Of a stretch of DNA of 64,000 nucleotides, positions 33,636-44,700 are shown in pieces. The notes beneath the pieces were generated by a model. That model was not told the DNA's origin and searched no databases. It saw only the letters and a program-made list of their open reading frames with translations. This DNA is from Nigrospora sphaerica. Taxonomy: Eukaryota > Ascomycota > Sordariomycetes > Amphisphaeriales > Apiosporaceae. Position 1 is the first letter of the stretch; every line of letters begins with the position of its first letter. The stretch spans positions 4,340,001-4,404,000 of the forward strand of contig JAGVVL010000001.1 of NCBI GenBank assembly GCA_018287875.1. Direction: 5' to 3'. The position numbers were made by a program, and so were the translations under genes.

Positions 33636-34231
33636 AACGGCTACAGAAGAGCCGAGAGGTCCGCGCGCGTATGAGAGAACACTGGGACGTCGCAGTGAAA
33701 GCCCAACAAAAGGGCTACGACCGAAGGCACCAGGACCAAGAGTTCCAACCAGGTCAGTGGGTAGGCCTCTCGACGAAGCGGTTCCGATTTAAGTGCGGTG
33801 CGAAGCTCGCCCCGACGTACATTCGGGTAAAGGTCACGGAGAGGATTGGTAAGGTGGCCTACAGGGTCGCCCTGCCCTCGCAGTACGAACGGATACACGA
33901 CGTGTTCCCAGTGTCATCGTTGGAGCCATGGACTGGCAAGGCCTCCGGGGACCATGAGGCACTCCCAGGACTGGTGGAGGACCAAGAGGAGTGGGAGGTC
34001 GAGGATATCCTCCGACACAGGACGACCGCCCGAGGGGCGGAGTACCTCGTGAAATGGATGGGCTGGCCGGTGGAATATAACACCTGGGAGCCAGAGGCGA
34101 ACCTGGAGAACGCGCCGAAGATCGTGGCACGCTATCGTAAGCGGCGGTCCCACCGTAAATGGGACGACGATCGCCCTCCGAGCACAGGAAATCACGGAGT
34201 GGCGGGGCGCGAAGCGCAGCAGATCAATTAA
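33629..34231 (+). CDS. Gypsy-A copy 2 integrase C-terminus and chromodomain
   Basis: Begins with the GPY/F-like region (VRARMREHWDVAVKAQQKGYD; FQPGQWVGLSTKRF; VTERIGKVAYRVALP) and ends in a chromodomain (WEVEDILRHR, YLVKWMGWP, NTWEPEANL). Chromodomains on integrases target insertion to marked chromatin and define chromoviruses. One base is missing at the joint with the integrase frame. Confidence 0.93.
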   Translation: MLERLQKSREVRARMREHWDVAVKAQQKGYDRRHQDQEFQPGQWVGLSTKRFRFKCGAKLAPTYIRVKVTERIGKVAYRVALPSQYERIHDVFPVSSLEPWTGKASGDHEALPGLVEDQEEWEVEDILRHRTTARGAEYLVKWMGWPVEYNTWEPEANLENAPKIVARYRKRRSHRKWDDDRPPSTGNHGVAGREAQQIN

Positions 34232-34410
34232 CGAGGCCAGGGCCTAGAAGTACACGGAGCTAAGCCATGCAATTGCTGTGGAAGGTCGCACGCGGCATGC
34301 AGAGTAGGACGCAGGAGGTCCGCTAGGCGGCGTACGGGCGACGAGGATCCGCCAAAGCGCAGGACGCAGCGGATGAGGGGACGGCAAACCAGGTGACGCG
34401 TCAGGGCGAC

Positions 34411-35648
34411 CTAGCGGCGAGACGGGCGAAGGCGTCGCGAAGGAGGGGGTCCAGCCGAGGGACCGTGAGCCGCGTCGTCGGCGGCAGAGCGGCGACGTTT
34501 GGCACCTCGGGTCGACGAGGACGGCGAGACGGCGGGCGGAGCGATGCCACCGAGGACGTTGATCCGTCGCAAGCCGAGTGACGAGAAGGCGCTGTTGTAG
34601 TACTCCTCCATTGCGGCCGGGGACCAGTCCTTAAACGGCAGGGGGAGGAGCCGCCGCCGGAAGGCTAGTCACGATCTCGGAGACGTACCGGGGTGTGTAC
34701 CCGGCTCCAATGGGATCGGGGCGGGTAGCGTCGATCGGGAAGCGGCGCAGGACATGCGATCGTCCGCCGGCCTGGGCAAGCCGAGCCAGAGAGAGATGGC
34801 CAGCTCGGGGAGCACAACCAAGGACGTCAGCCGTCGCCGAGAGCGTGATGGTGGCCACGTCGAGGTTCTCAGTGTCTCGCGTGTGCTGAACACTAGGCGG
34901 CGCGGGATGGGAATCCCAGCGCATAGCCGTGTCTATCTCGCGGTTCGCCGAGTGGAGACTGAAGTGCCGGGCCCAAAGGACATCCCGGAAGGCGGTAACG
35001 CTGACAGGGGAGCGGGGTCAGGATACAGCTCGAGGATGCGGTTCATGGCCCGTCGGCGGGCGAGCGCCCATTGCTCGGCAGTCCAGTGTGGGTCCACGGA
35101 CGGGCCGGTCGGGGCAAGAGCTTGCGCGGGTGGCGGCATTTGCGCCGACGCGTCAGTGCCCCCGAGACCATGTCAACATCGCCATCAGGGCTAGGGGAGC
35201 GGTCACCGCCGGTGTCGGAGCCAACGGACAGGGCGTTGCCGCCGTCGGACGCATCTGGGTCGGCGACCGCGCTCAAGGGAGAGGAAGGGCCGCACGAGTC
35301 CAGACCGTCCACGACATCGGAACCAGAGCGGCTACTGTCCAGCGAGGAAACGTCGCGACCGCCGTCGCCGGGCATGCTGAAGTTTACCCGCTTAGGCGAA
35401 GCGAACGGGTCGTACTCGCCTTGCCATAGCCCGGAGAGGCGCTGTAAGTACGCTGGCCGTTCGCCGGCGACGAGAGGGGACGGCAGCGAGCCGCCGGACG
35501 AAGGCAAGGGGTGTAGACGTCGAAGCCAGGTCTCGAAACCGCGTCGGGCAGTATGGTAAACGTCGTACATTGCGACAGGATTATGGTGGCCTCCAACCTC
35601 GGAAGGGCGGGGGAACCAAATCGCGAAACTCAATGAGTTTCTGGTCAC
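34411..35648 (-). pseudogene. Antisense gene of Gypsy-A, 3' part (frame-broken)
   Basis: Four open blocks follow each other on the minus strand: 35648-35150 (MYDVYHTARRGFETWLRRL), 35139-34970 (DPHWTAEQWALARRRAMNR), 34990-34640 (RHFSLHSANREIDTAMRWD) and 34630-34411 (FKDWSPAAMEEYYNS), ending in a stop at 34411-34413. Each step is one base gained or lost, mostly in G or C runs. I read them as the continuation of the gene at 35581-37456. Function unknown. Confidence 0.5.
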
Positions 35649-37456
35649 GAGCGGACGAATGAGGTGGCTCGGCGACGGTCGTGGGGACCTGGTCGAACTT
35701 ATGCCACAGTTCCAAGCGCGCGGCGACGCAGTCGCGATACTCCTCCGCGGACCAAGGCTTCTCAGGCAGAGGACAGGTATTGGAGATCATCGTGAGATGG
35801 ATCCGCCGCTCGGCCCGCCACTCCACCATCGAGGAGGCGCCGCTAGCGGAGGGAGCACCGCTAGCAGAGCGGACGCCGGAGGCAGGGCTGGAGGGCCAGG
35901 GTGTCGCAGCACGAGTGGAGCGCTGGACCCGAGAGGCCGGCGCAGAGGACATCGGCGCGTCCGACAGGGACGCAGCAGAGGACAGCAGGTCGCGATCCTC
36001 TAGCGCAGGCGCGCCCGAGCCACCCCGGCCGGAGGGGCCAGGACGGGCACTGGAGCCGGAAGGAGAGCTGCGACCGGACGGCGACTGGACGTACTCGCCA
36101 TCGTCGTCAGTGTCCGCACCCAGGCTCGAGGCGTCGTCGTCAGAGTCCTCGTCGTCGGAAGGCGATTCATCGCCAGGCATCGCGGCGGGGACTGGCGTGA
36201 AGGGCGACGAAGGCCCGGCGGAGTCGACTCGTGCGTCGGAATGGGATCGGCGGACAGACGCCTTGCTACCCTACCGGAAGTGTTAACTAAGGACCGGTCG
36301 CGTCAAAACGAAGACGGGGAGGACTCACCGGGGTACGGCGACCAGGGGCGGCGGGACCTGCTCGAGCAACGCGGCTCTTACCATGTTTCTCCCGCCGGGC
36401 GTGGTTGACACCAAACCACGAATCAACCCTCGCAGCACCTTTTTCTGCGATCGTTTGAACCGACGCTGCCAATCGATATCCGATGTGGCCTCGCCCGCGA
36501 GAAAATGGTATCCAGGCGCCCAGCGGTACAGCTTGTCGTCGTAGTTGTCGACGGTTAGGCGATAAAGTTCCTCGCAGTGCGCGATAAGGCGGGACAGGCT
36601 ATCGGCACTGCGATCGCCGACAGGAAGGGCGAGGGTGTATCGCCGCTGGTACTCCTCAGCACTGACAGGCTCCCGTTGGCCATGGGCGCCCTACCGGAAC
36701 ACGATTAGAACCAGTACGCCGACGCGGCGGCGAAAGGAGGGGAAACTCACGGCGAGGATGTCCGTTTGTAATTGGACGAACCGGCGCTGGCTCTGCGCCT
36801 CAACAACGGCGAGGGAGTTGGCGGCTTCGCGCTTTTTCTGTTCCTTGCGCTCCTGGAAGACGGCAATGTCCTCCTCATTGCAGCATAGGCGGAAAGCCAT
36901 CGCCGCCTCGTGGTAGACCGTCTTGAGCGACCCATAGGCTTGGACGTATCGCCAGTTCCAATTGGAACTGCCCACCTGGCCCATGTGGGTACCGCGGTAT
37001 TGAAGGACGCGAAGATGGGCGATGCCAGCGGTGAGGACGCGGCCGGCACCGACCAATTCCTCGGGAATCTAAACGCGTCAGCCATCGCAACACAGTCGCG
37101 GGCAAAGGGCAACACAAACGGCGACACATTTGCGATGATCAATGGCGCAGATCCCGCACTTGCCGGCACCCTCACAGTTCAGAGAGGGATCAACAGCGCC
37201 GGTCGTGACACTGTTGCAACAAAAGGCATTGGGGCTAGAGGGGAGGGTTAGCAACGCCCGAGGCAGCCGAGCGAGGCCCGATAGAGCGCCGACCAGGATG
37301 CGGGACGCACAAGGAAACGACAAGATCGTCGTCGGCGTTCCGGGACAAAGGGCCGCCGGAGTGTCCAAAACGAAAGACAGAGTGACAGGCGGGGAGGACC
37401 TCCCACTCGCGAATGCGGTTAAGCGCGTCCTCGCGCGAGTAGATCGGGTACAGCAT
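35581..37456 (-). CDS. Antisense spliced gene in Gypsy-A, main part (five exons)
   Basis: Gene opposite to gag-pol between chromodomain and 3' LTR. Exons: 37456-37311, 37234-37120, 37068-36751, 36690-36329 and 36265 to stop 35581. Introns of 76, 51, 60 and 63 nt have donors GTGCGT, GTTTGT, GTGAGT, GTGAGT and branch sites such as TGCTAAC and GCTGAC; all four junctions preserve one frame (phases 2, 0, 0, 2). The product has a Cys-rich N-terminus (CC-x14-C-x5-C-x2-C-x6-C), a helical Lys/Glu/Arg region (NEEDIAVFQERKEQKKREAA), and an acidic Ser/Asp-rich segment (ESPSDDEDSDDD). A further 1.2 kb of the frame follows after breaks (see 34411-35648). ATG chosen as the first Met in frame; an upstream exon nearer the LTR is possible. 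No known family. Confidence 0.6.
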
Positions 37457-37928
37457 TGTCGGCGAACAGTCGAAGAACGAATGGATGAGGAACAGAGAGC
37501 GTCACGAAACACGAGACGTACGGGGAATGGAGAGGTCGCCTGCCACAAGGAACGGGAACAAAGGAAAGCTGCAACCAGGCGCCGACCCAGGAGTTGGTAT
37601 GGAGTACGGAGCTACAAACAAAGCCGAGCCCTCGGCGCCCCAGGCAGCAACACGGGCAGCGAGGCAGCGAGGCGGCGAGGCGGCGAGGCCGCCGCGACAG
37701 AGAGCGCGACTGGAGACAAACACGCAGCGCGGGGCAGCGCCGCCCAGGCAACGACCGGCCGCCGACGGGCGGGCCAGCAGACATAACGAGCGCATAGGAC
37801 AACCCCACGAAGGGCGGCGACCACAAGGTGGCGGGCCAAGGACCCACGCGGCGCGGCGCACCCGAGACCGCTCCACCGATAGGAATTCCACGGGCGCCGG
37901 AGACCGGGCCCAGGAATTGGGGGGGCAT

Positions 37929-38161
37929 TGTAAAGGGGCCGGGCGGGCGGATCGGCGGTGCGTCGGCGCGCCGGCGGGAAGCAAGCGCCAGGGCGGTCGC
38001 CGAAACGGCGGAGCGGCGCCACGTTAATCCGGGGCGCCCTTATGCAGAATCTGGCCGCGCCCGCAAACGGAGGGACGGCCAGATTGAAGTCAATACAGCC
38101 AGCCAGTCATTGGAATTGCGTGCACATAGTCACCTCGTTCGATTCGTATCATTCCGTTACA
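37929..38161 (+). repeat. 3' LTR of Gypsy-A copy 2
   Basis: 233 bp, follows a polypurine tract with a G7 run; TSD TAGAT begins at 38162. Confidence 0.97.
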
Positions 38162-38166
38162 TAGAT

Positions 38167-38444
38167 GCTGAAGGATTTTTAATAAGAGGTTAGTTAAGCG
38201 ATTCTAAGTCCTGTTCGAACATAACGCTCTAATTAACCACGCTTACACTACTTAAGGCCTGCGCCTTAGCAACTGACTCCGCCTCTTAACAATCTAACTT
38301 ATCCAGCTTATCTAAAGATTAGAGGCCTCAATTTACTATCTCGGCACCCTGAGATAACAAAAAAGCACGTTGCTGCCAAAGACGCTTGAGGTAAGATAAA
38401 GATTCGTCGATACATTGCTGTATAAAGCAAGATTGCACAAAAAG
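38167..38444 (-). pseudogene. Antisense-gene relic of Gypsy-X, C-terminal part
   Basis: Minus-strand continuation of the frame at 46339-46503, separated from it only by the later insertion 38445-46338. It still reads as a helical segment with LKRLWQQRAFLLSQGAEIVN, then GL-stop-SLDKLD, matching the LRKQRKMWRERL...RGLKSVEELD segment of the Gypsy-B antisense protein. Several stops fit transitions. Confidence 0.6.
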
Positions 38445-38966
38445 TGTTGGAAGTGGTGGTTTGATCGAAAAGAGGAAGCAATCCCTTTATAAGGGCTCTT
38501 TCGATCTCGAAGGCCGTTCCTTAAGGATAAAGGAACACGGAAGAGTAGGAACTTCTCTTAAGGGGAGTAAAGAGTGAGATCTTTAAGTCGCTTGCTTGCT
38601 TTCGAGACTATGTACACAAAGAAGGAAGATTTATCCCTTATTTATACCCTTTTAACCCTTTATCCTCTTAGTAATACAAAGAGGGGACGCGTAAGTGGAC
38701 GCGTAAGCAGTGACGTAGCTCAGAAGCACGTGGACGCTTATGGAACCTCGTGAGACCACGTGGAGGCTTGTGGAACCTCGTGGAAACTCGTAGAAACTTA
38801 TAGAAGGTTCTGAGTAGCGTAGGCCATATATACAGGAAAAGTAGTCCTAGCTTTAAAGTAGGATGGCCCGTGCTGTCGGGTAAGGTGGCCCAAGCTTTAG
38901 GGCAGTCTTGGTTAAAGGACTAGCTTTTTGATAAGTGCATAGCTAAGTCCTTAACAAAGGATAACG

Positions 38967-39492
38967 TGTTACGACCCAGACGAGCCAACAAACCGCCTAC
39001 GGGAACAGACAAGCGTCATGCAGCCAAGGACCGCCGGACAAACAAACAAGTCAATGCGGCAAACAAACAAGACACTAGCCACAAGCAGCCACACGAGCCA
39101 CGCCAAGACTAAATCACGTGATGGATCATAGGATCGTGAATGAGGAATCCACGATCCAACGATCCAAGGTATCCACTGGATCATAGGATCGCGACTTGGA
39201 ATTTCACGATCCAACGATCCAACGCATATCAGTGAGGGAATGACTTAGTATATAAGTTAGAAGGATTTCCTAGTCAGACAGTCATTACCTCAGTGATCAA
39301 TCTAAGCATCTATCTCACCTATAGATGGGAGTAATCTCCTAACGACCTATTGCGAAGTTCAGACTAGTTACCTAGTCACGCACCCTTAGTTATCAGTTAC
39401 CCTACGACCAGTGTTCAAGCTAGACAGACGCTCTCTGTCCCTGATTGTATAAACCCTACGTCACGCAGTACTTAGGTATAGCGTTCGTTACA
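38967..39492 (+). repeat. 5' LTR of Gypsy-B (526 bp)
   Basis: TGTTACGACCC...GTTACA. Contains a TATATAAG box at about 39249-39256, some 40 nt before the candidate RNA start at 39292, and repeated ATGGATCATAGGATCGTG-type palindromic motifs. Confidence 0.97.
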
Positions 39493-39494
39493 TT

Positions 39495-39503
39495 TTGATC
39501 ACT
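39495..39503 (+). promoter_or_regulatory. Candidate self-priming site of Gypsy-B
   Basis: TTGATCACT, 2 nt after the LTR, is the exact complement of AGTGATCAA at 39292-39300, which lies about 40 nt downstream of the TATA box. No TGG primer site is seen. Same layout as in Gypsy-A with unrelated sequence. Confidence 0.6.
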
Positions 39504-39554
39504 CGTGCTCAGGTCAGTCACCGTCAACTACTTGGACACTAACCTCTCGACGCA

Positions 39555-40610
39555 ATGGCACCTCAAACCCCTACGCCTGTCACGCCTCAGCCGGCCAGGG
39601 CCACCCCTGCGCAGAACAGCGCTACGGGAGCCGCCCCTCAGGCCACGCAGGAAGTCAACACGCCGCAGGAGCTCGCCAATGTCATCAACGCCCTCCGACA
39701 GAGCGTTGAAACCCTCCAGAAGGAAAACCAGCAGCTCCAGCACGCGGTCAACGGCAGAAACGTCGACCATGGGAGACACAAGTACCCAGGCCCGACCCCG
39801 TACGACGGTCGCAACGGGAACGTACAGATGTTCCTTACTCAGGCCAAGGCATACTTGAAGTACTACTCTTCCAGCTTCCTCAACGAATCCGATAAGGTCA
39901 TGTGCATCGCCGGATACCTCCAAGGCGACGCCCTGTCGTGGTTCGAACCCACGATGAGAGACTACTTGACCAACGAGGACCGCATCCAGGACGATGAGAC
40001 CAAGGAGATCTTCGGAGACTACGAGACGTTCGAAGCCAAGCTGAAGGGCACTTTCGGAAGCCCTGACGAAGTCCGCACGGCCGAACGACAGCTTATGAAG
40101 CATCAGCAGAAAGGATCCGCCGCCGCGTACGCAGCCGGATTCCGACAGATCATCTCCAAACTAGACTGGGACGATGACGCCTATATCGCCCAATTCTACC
40201 AAGGTCTCAAGGACGACGTCAAAGACGAGGTGACCAGACTGGATCGCCCTAGCGAGCTCTCCGAGTACATCGAGCTCGTGGTGCGCATCGACAACCGACT
40301 CTACGAGAGAAAGATGGAGCGTAAGGGCCAACAGCCTGTCCACAAACCTATGAATGCTAACACTGGAAAGAAGCGACAGTCTACTCAACCTTTCCGACGT
40401 AACAATGATGGATGGAGAAACAAGACCTCCTACGGCAATCATTCCGGACCAATGGACCTTAACGCAACACACCACAGTAAGCCGAAGTTCGACGGCGAAT
40501 GCTACAACTGTGGGAAGAAAGGACACCCTGCACGCTGGTGCACGGAACCAAAGAAGCCTCGCAAATGGAACCCAGTTCCAGAACGACGGGCTAACGCTAT
40601 CCAGAGATAG
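39555..40610 (+). CDS. Gypsy-B Gag
   Basis: 351 residues. N-terminal Pro/Gln-rich part with a short coiled coil (LRQSVETLQKENQQLQ), capsid domain (YLQGDALSWFEP; FEAKLKGTFG; FRQIISKLDWDDDAYIAQFYQGL), and C-terminal CCHC zinc knuckle CYNCGKKGHPARWC at about residues 322-335. The ATG at 39555 is the first after the LTR in a good frame. The TAG at 40608-40610 may be the natural end or a mutated CAG, because the same frame continues as 40632-41525. Confidence 0.92.
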   Translation: MAPQTPTPVTPQPARATPAQNSATGAAPQATQEVNTPQELANVINALRQSVETLQKENQQLQHAVNGRNVDHGRHKYPGPTPYDGRNGNVQMFLTQAKAYLKYYSSSFLNESDKVMCIAGYLQGDALSWFEPTMRDYLTNEDRIQDDETKEIFGDYETFEAKLKGTFGSPDEVRTAERQLMKHQQKGSAAAYAAGFRQIISKLDWDDDAYIAQFYQGLKDDVKDEVTRLDRPSELSEYIELVVRIDNRLYERKMERKGQQPVHKPMNANTGKKRQSTQPFRRNNDGWRNKTSYGNHSGPMDLNATHHSKPKFDGECYNCGKKGHPARWCTEPKKPRKWNPVPERRANAIQR

Positions 40611-40631
40611 GAGGTCGCGGCACTAGATGGA

Positions 40632-41525
40632 GTGGGAAAGGAAACCACGAGTACCCCCAGTGTGGACCATGACGACCTCAGCTGGACGACATGTTACGAC
40701 GACAACTGTGGCACCCATCGGTCAGCTAAGGACGGCGCCGGATGGTACCCTCGAAAGCCACGACAAACTCGTACTATCAGGATGATACAACGACAAGTCA
40801 TCCAGGAAGAACCCGATGAAGGATCTTACCTCACAGACAGCAGCAATAAAGAACAGCTCCAAAGATGGGTTAAATTTCCAGAGCCCCACGAGCTGAACCG
40901 CTATACCGACGAGGAGCTAAATAAACAAGCCATCCAACGACGGACCATCGACCACGACGGATGGATCCTATTCAAGGGAGTGTTCCTCGAAGGAAGCGAC
41001 GCTGCCGAGCGATTCATGAACATCGCCAGAGATCACGGGCCGATGCAACGGTCAGGATTCGGTGACGACAAGCGAATGCACCCTCGAGCAGAGTGACACG
41101 AAGAATTAGCATGGATCTCCTGCATCTTCGACTCGTATGTGCAACACCTCGGCGAGAAACTTAGAAACCACACATTTCCGCGACGAATCGCAAGACAAGC
41201 CATCTACAACCTATACACGCAGGATGAAATCGATAAAACCGTTGTCCAACTCACGGACCGGAAAGGGTATATGCTACTCAAAGCACCCCGAGAGTACCCT
41301 CGCAAGTGTATAGCTGGCAGTATCGAATGGTACCAATGTACAACGCACCAGTGCCGCGTACATGCGGTCAAGAAGGCCGAAGCATGGACTAAGATGAAAG
41401 AAAGCTACGAAGAGAAGCTCCGAGAGCAGAAGCAAGCACAGCTGCTCGTACCTCCTAGCGGTCACGAAGCTAAGGAACCAATCCGAGCCCCGACCCTTTA
41501 CCAAGGAGAAGAAAGGGAGACATAA
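40632..41525 (+). pseudogene. Gypsy-B gag-pol spacer with two W-C-C-H-K-W motifs
   Basis: In frame with Gag; one internal TGA (41094-41096). Encodes two copies of a small metal-site-like motif: WTTCYDDNCGTHRSAKDGAGW and WYQCTTHQCRVHAVKKAEAW, i.e. Trp-x2-Cys-x3/4-Cys-x2-His-x3-Lys-x4-Trp. I know no named domain with this spacing. It may be a Gag C-terminal extension or a separate protein. The TGA fits a CGA-to-TGA change. Confidence 0.6.
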
Positions 41526-41779
41526 GAGATGTCATCCGACGAATGCGTCGACCCAATAAAACACATATCGTCTTCAGACGACGATCCAACCCTAAGGGAA
41601 TTCACCGGACACCCAAGACGTCGGGGAGCCTGGCAAGACAGAGAAGCCGCGAGACAAGTCAGAGCTGCTCGCAGGCGATAAGCTAAACAGTCGGGAAACG
41701 ACCGACGCCAGTTGTAAAGGGACTACAACTGGCCTAACAGGACAAGAAGTCCCTGTACGCGATATATTAAAAGGATCGC

Positions 41780-44700
41780 GATGCGAACGGACTATTAGTA
41801 CTATCAGTACAGGTCCTAAAACACGAAGTGCTCGCGCTAGTCGACAGCGGAGCCCAAGGGAATTATTTCTCTCCACGAATCGTCAACAAGCTCCAGATAC
41901 CATGGAAGCAAAAGGACGCCCTATACCGACTCCACGCTGCCGATAGAGAAGCTTTCTAATACGACGATGGACTCGTATTACGAGAGACTGCGCCCCTCTT
42001 AGTGACGATCCAGAATCGAAAGGAGCGACTCGAGTGCGACATCGCAGACATATCGGGATACGACCTGATATTGGGGATACCCTGGTTACGGGAGAGCAAT
42101 CCCAGAGTCAACTAGAGAACAGGCCAACTTCAGTGGGATACACCAGGAAGAGACTTAGCCTCTGAGAAGCGTCAACGGAACAGACCCTTAAGCAAGCCTA
42201 CGACCCTTCGAGTCTACCTTATAATGAAAGGAACTAAGGAAGTCGAGCTAAAACCCAGACCCGAAGTACCAAAGCAGTACCGGGAGTTCAGCGACCTGTT
42301 CAGTAGAAAACTGCCTACAGGAATACCAGAGCACAGCGTATAGGACCACGAGATACCCCTACAGGAAGGGAAACAACCGAAACCCTCCAGGATCTACCCG
42401 ATTAACTCAGAACACGAGCAAGTACTCCGAGAATACATTAAGGAGAATCTCGAGAAAGGAAATATTCGACTATCGAACTCACCAGCGGGATATCCAATTC
42501 TATTCGTTCCAAAGAAAGCGGGAAAAGATGGCAAAGTCAAATGGCGACTATGTGTCGACTATCGAGAACTCAACGCCATCACTATCAAAGACTGTTACCC
42601 CCTACCGCTCATCAGCGAGCTACGCGACAAGCTAGGCAGAGCCATTATCTTCACGGCTCTAGACCTACCCAACGGATACAACCTCATTCGAATTAAAGAA
42701 GGCGAAGAATGGAAGACCGCCTTCCGCTACAAATTCGGACACTACGAATACCTGGTGATGCCATTCGGCTTAACTAACGCACCAGCAAGCTTTCAGAATA
42801 TGATAAACCACGTCCTACGGGAATTCATCGACAAGTTCGTTGTTGTTTACCTCGACGACATCCTGATCTACTCCGAAAGCCTCGAGGAACACCGCGAACA
42901 TGTCCGACTCGTGCTACAAGCCTTACGGGACGTAAAGCTGCTAGTAAATCCAGAAAAGAGCGAATTCGAAAAAGACAAAGTCAACTACCTCGGATACGTT
43001 ATATCCGCAGGTGAAATCCGGATAGAAGAAGCTAAGGTTTCAGCAGTCAGAGAATGGCCGACACCCTAAGAAGTAAAGGACGTACGATCTTTCTTAGGAT
43101 TAGCGAACTACTACAGGATATTCATTCCTCAGTTCGGAAAAATCGCAGCCCCCCTAACGAACCTGACTCGCAAGGACATCGACTTCCAATGGACAGAAAC
43201 AGAAGAACAAGCCTTCACAGAATTGAAGAAAAGGATCACAGACGAACCAGTATTACATATGGCAGATCCTACACGACTATTCGAGGTCGAGACCGACGTA
43301 TCAGATTACGCGATCGGAGGCCAACTCAGTCAGGCCGACGAGAATGGAAAGCTACACCCAGTAGCATTCTTCTCAAAGAAACTCAATAGACCACAGCTCA
43401 ACTACCAGATTCACGACAAGGAGCTAATGGCTATCATCGAAGCATTCCAGCAATGGAAACACTTCCTCAGTGGTACAACATACCAAGTGAAAGTATACAC
43501 CGACCATAAGAATCTCGCGACATTCACGACAAAGAAGGAACTGAATAAGCGACAAATCCGCTGGATGGAATTCCTCTCCGAATTCCATTTCGTTATTATC
43601 TATCGGAAGGGCAATGAGAACGGCAGGGCCGATTCCCTAAGCCGCCGGCCGGATTTAAAGCAAGAACCTACAATGGAAACACACACTATCCTAACAGAAG
43701 ACGCTAACGGAAACCTAGTGCCCAATAGGCAGCTAGACACAATATACTAAGTCCATTATAAGGACTGGACCCAGAAGATCAAAGAGCTTAAGGGAGAAGA
43801 ACCACTATAGTATAACGGCAAGATCGAGATACCTGAACAATTTCAGGATGAATTGATCAAAAACCTATATGAACACCCCGTTTATGGACACTAAGGAATC
43901 TTTAAAACCACGAGCCGAATATAACGACACTACGACTGTCGGAAACTGAAAGAACGAGTCACCAAAGTCATCAAGGACTGCGACCTATGTAACAAAGTAA
44001 AAGCCTCGAGACATAAACCGTACGGAGAACTCCAGCCGATACCACCACCGGACCGTGCCTGGAAGACAATCGCGCTAGACTTCATCGTGAAGCTACCACC
44101 ATCTAAGGAACCAATGTCACAAACAACCTACGACAGCATCCTCGTTATTACCGACAAACTCACGAAGTACACATACTTTATACCATATAAGGAAGCAAGC
44201 AACACCGACGAACTCGCATACGCTTTCCTTAAGACTGTCGTCAGCCAACACGGGTTGCCAGAACAAATCATCTCCAATCGAGACAAGCTATTCACGAGCA
44301 AATTCTGGAAATCGCTCATGACACAGCTAGGTGTCAAGCATAAACTATCCACAGCCTATCATCCGCAGACGGATGGACAAACGGAACGAATGAATCAAAC
44401 ACTCGAGCAATATCTACGCTGCTACGTCAACTACGAGCAAAACAACTGGGTTAAGTTACTACCAACAGCTCAGTTCGCTTACAACAGCGCCGACAACGAG
44501 TCACTCGGCATGTCACCATTCAGAGCCAACTATGGATTCAACCCAGAGATCACACAAGCACCTCTACCAGGAGAATTGTCGCCAATAGCAACAATTACAG
44601 TGGACAAACTCAAAGAATTGCAACAAGGACTACAAGAAGACCTTATATTCCTACAAAACAGAATGAAGACTTACTACGACCAAGCAAGGTTGAAGGGACC

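Larger units (their letters stand above)
28756..38161 (+). mobile_element. Ty3/gypsy chromovirus Gypsy-A, copy 2, complete (9,406 bp)
   Basis: Complete element with two LTRs of 233 bp that look identical, flanked by TAGAT at 28751-28755 and 38162-38166. Order: LTR, gag, protease, RT, RNase H, integrase, chromodomain, then a 3.7-kb stretch holding an antisense spliced gene, a G-rich polypurine tract next to the 3' LTR (37915-37928), and the LTR. It is GC-rich and shows no RIP-type stops, although it sits in a RIP-mutated neighbourhood. Single-base frame breaks occur in gag, at the RNase H-integrase and integrase-chromodomain joints, and in the antisense gene. Confidence 0.97.

Noticed and set aside
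35659..36286. Plus-strand frames in the 3' region of Gypsy-A as extra pol genes
   Set aside because: The minus strand shows phase-consistent introns and better protein character; plus frames are shadows.
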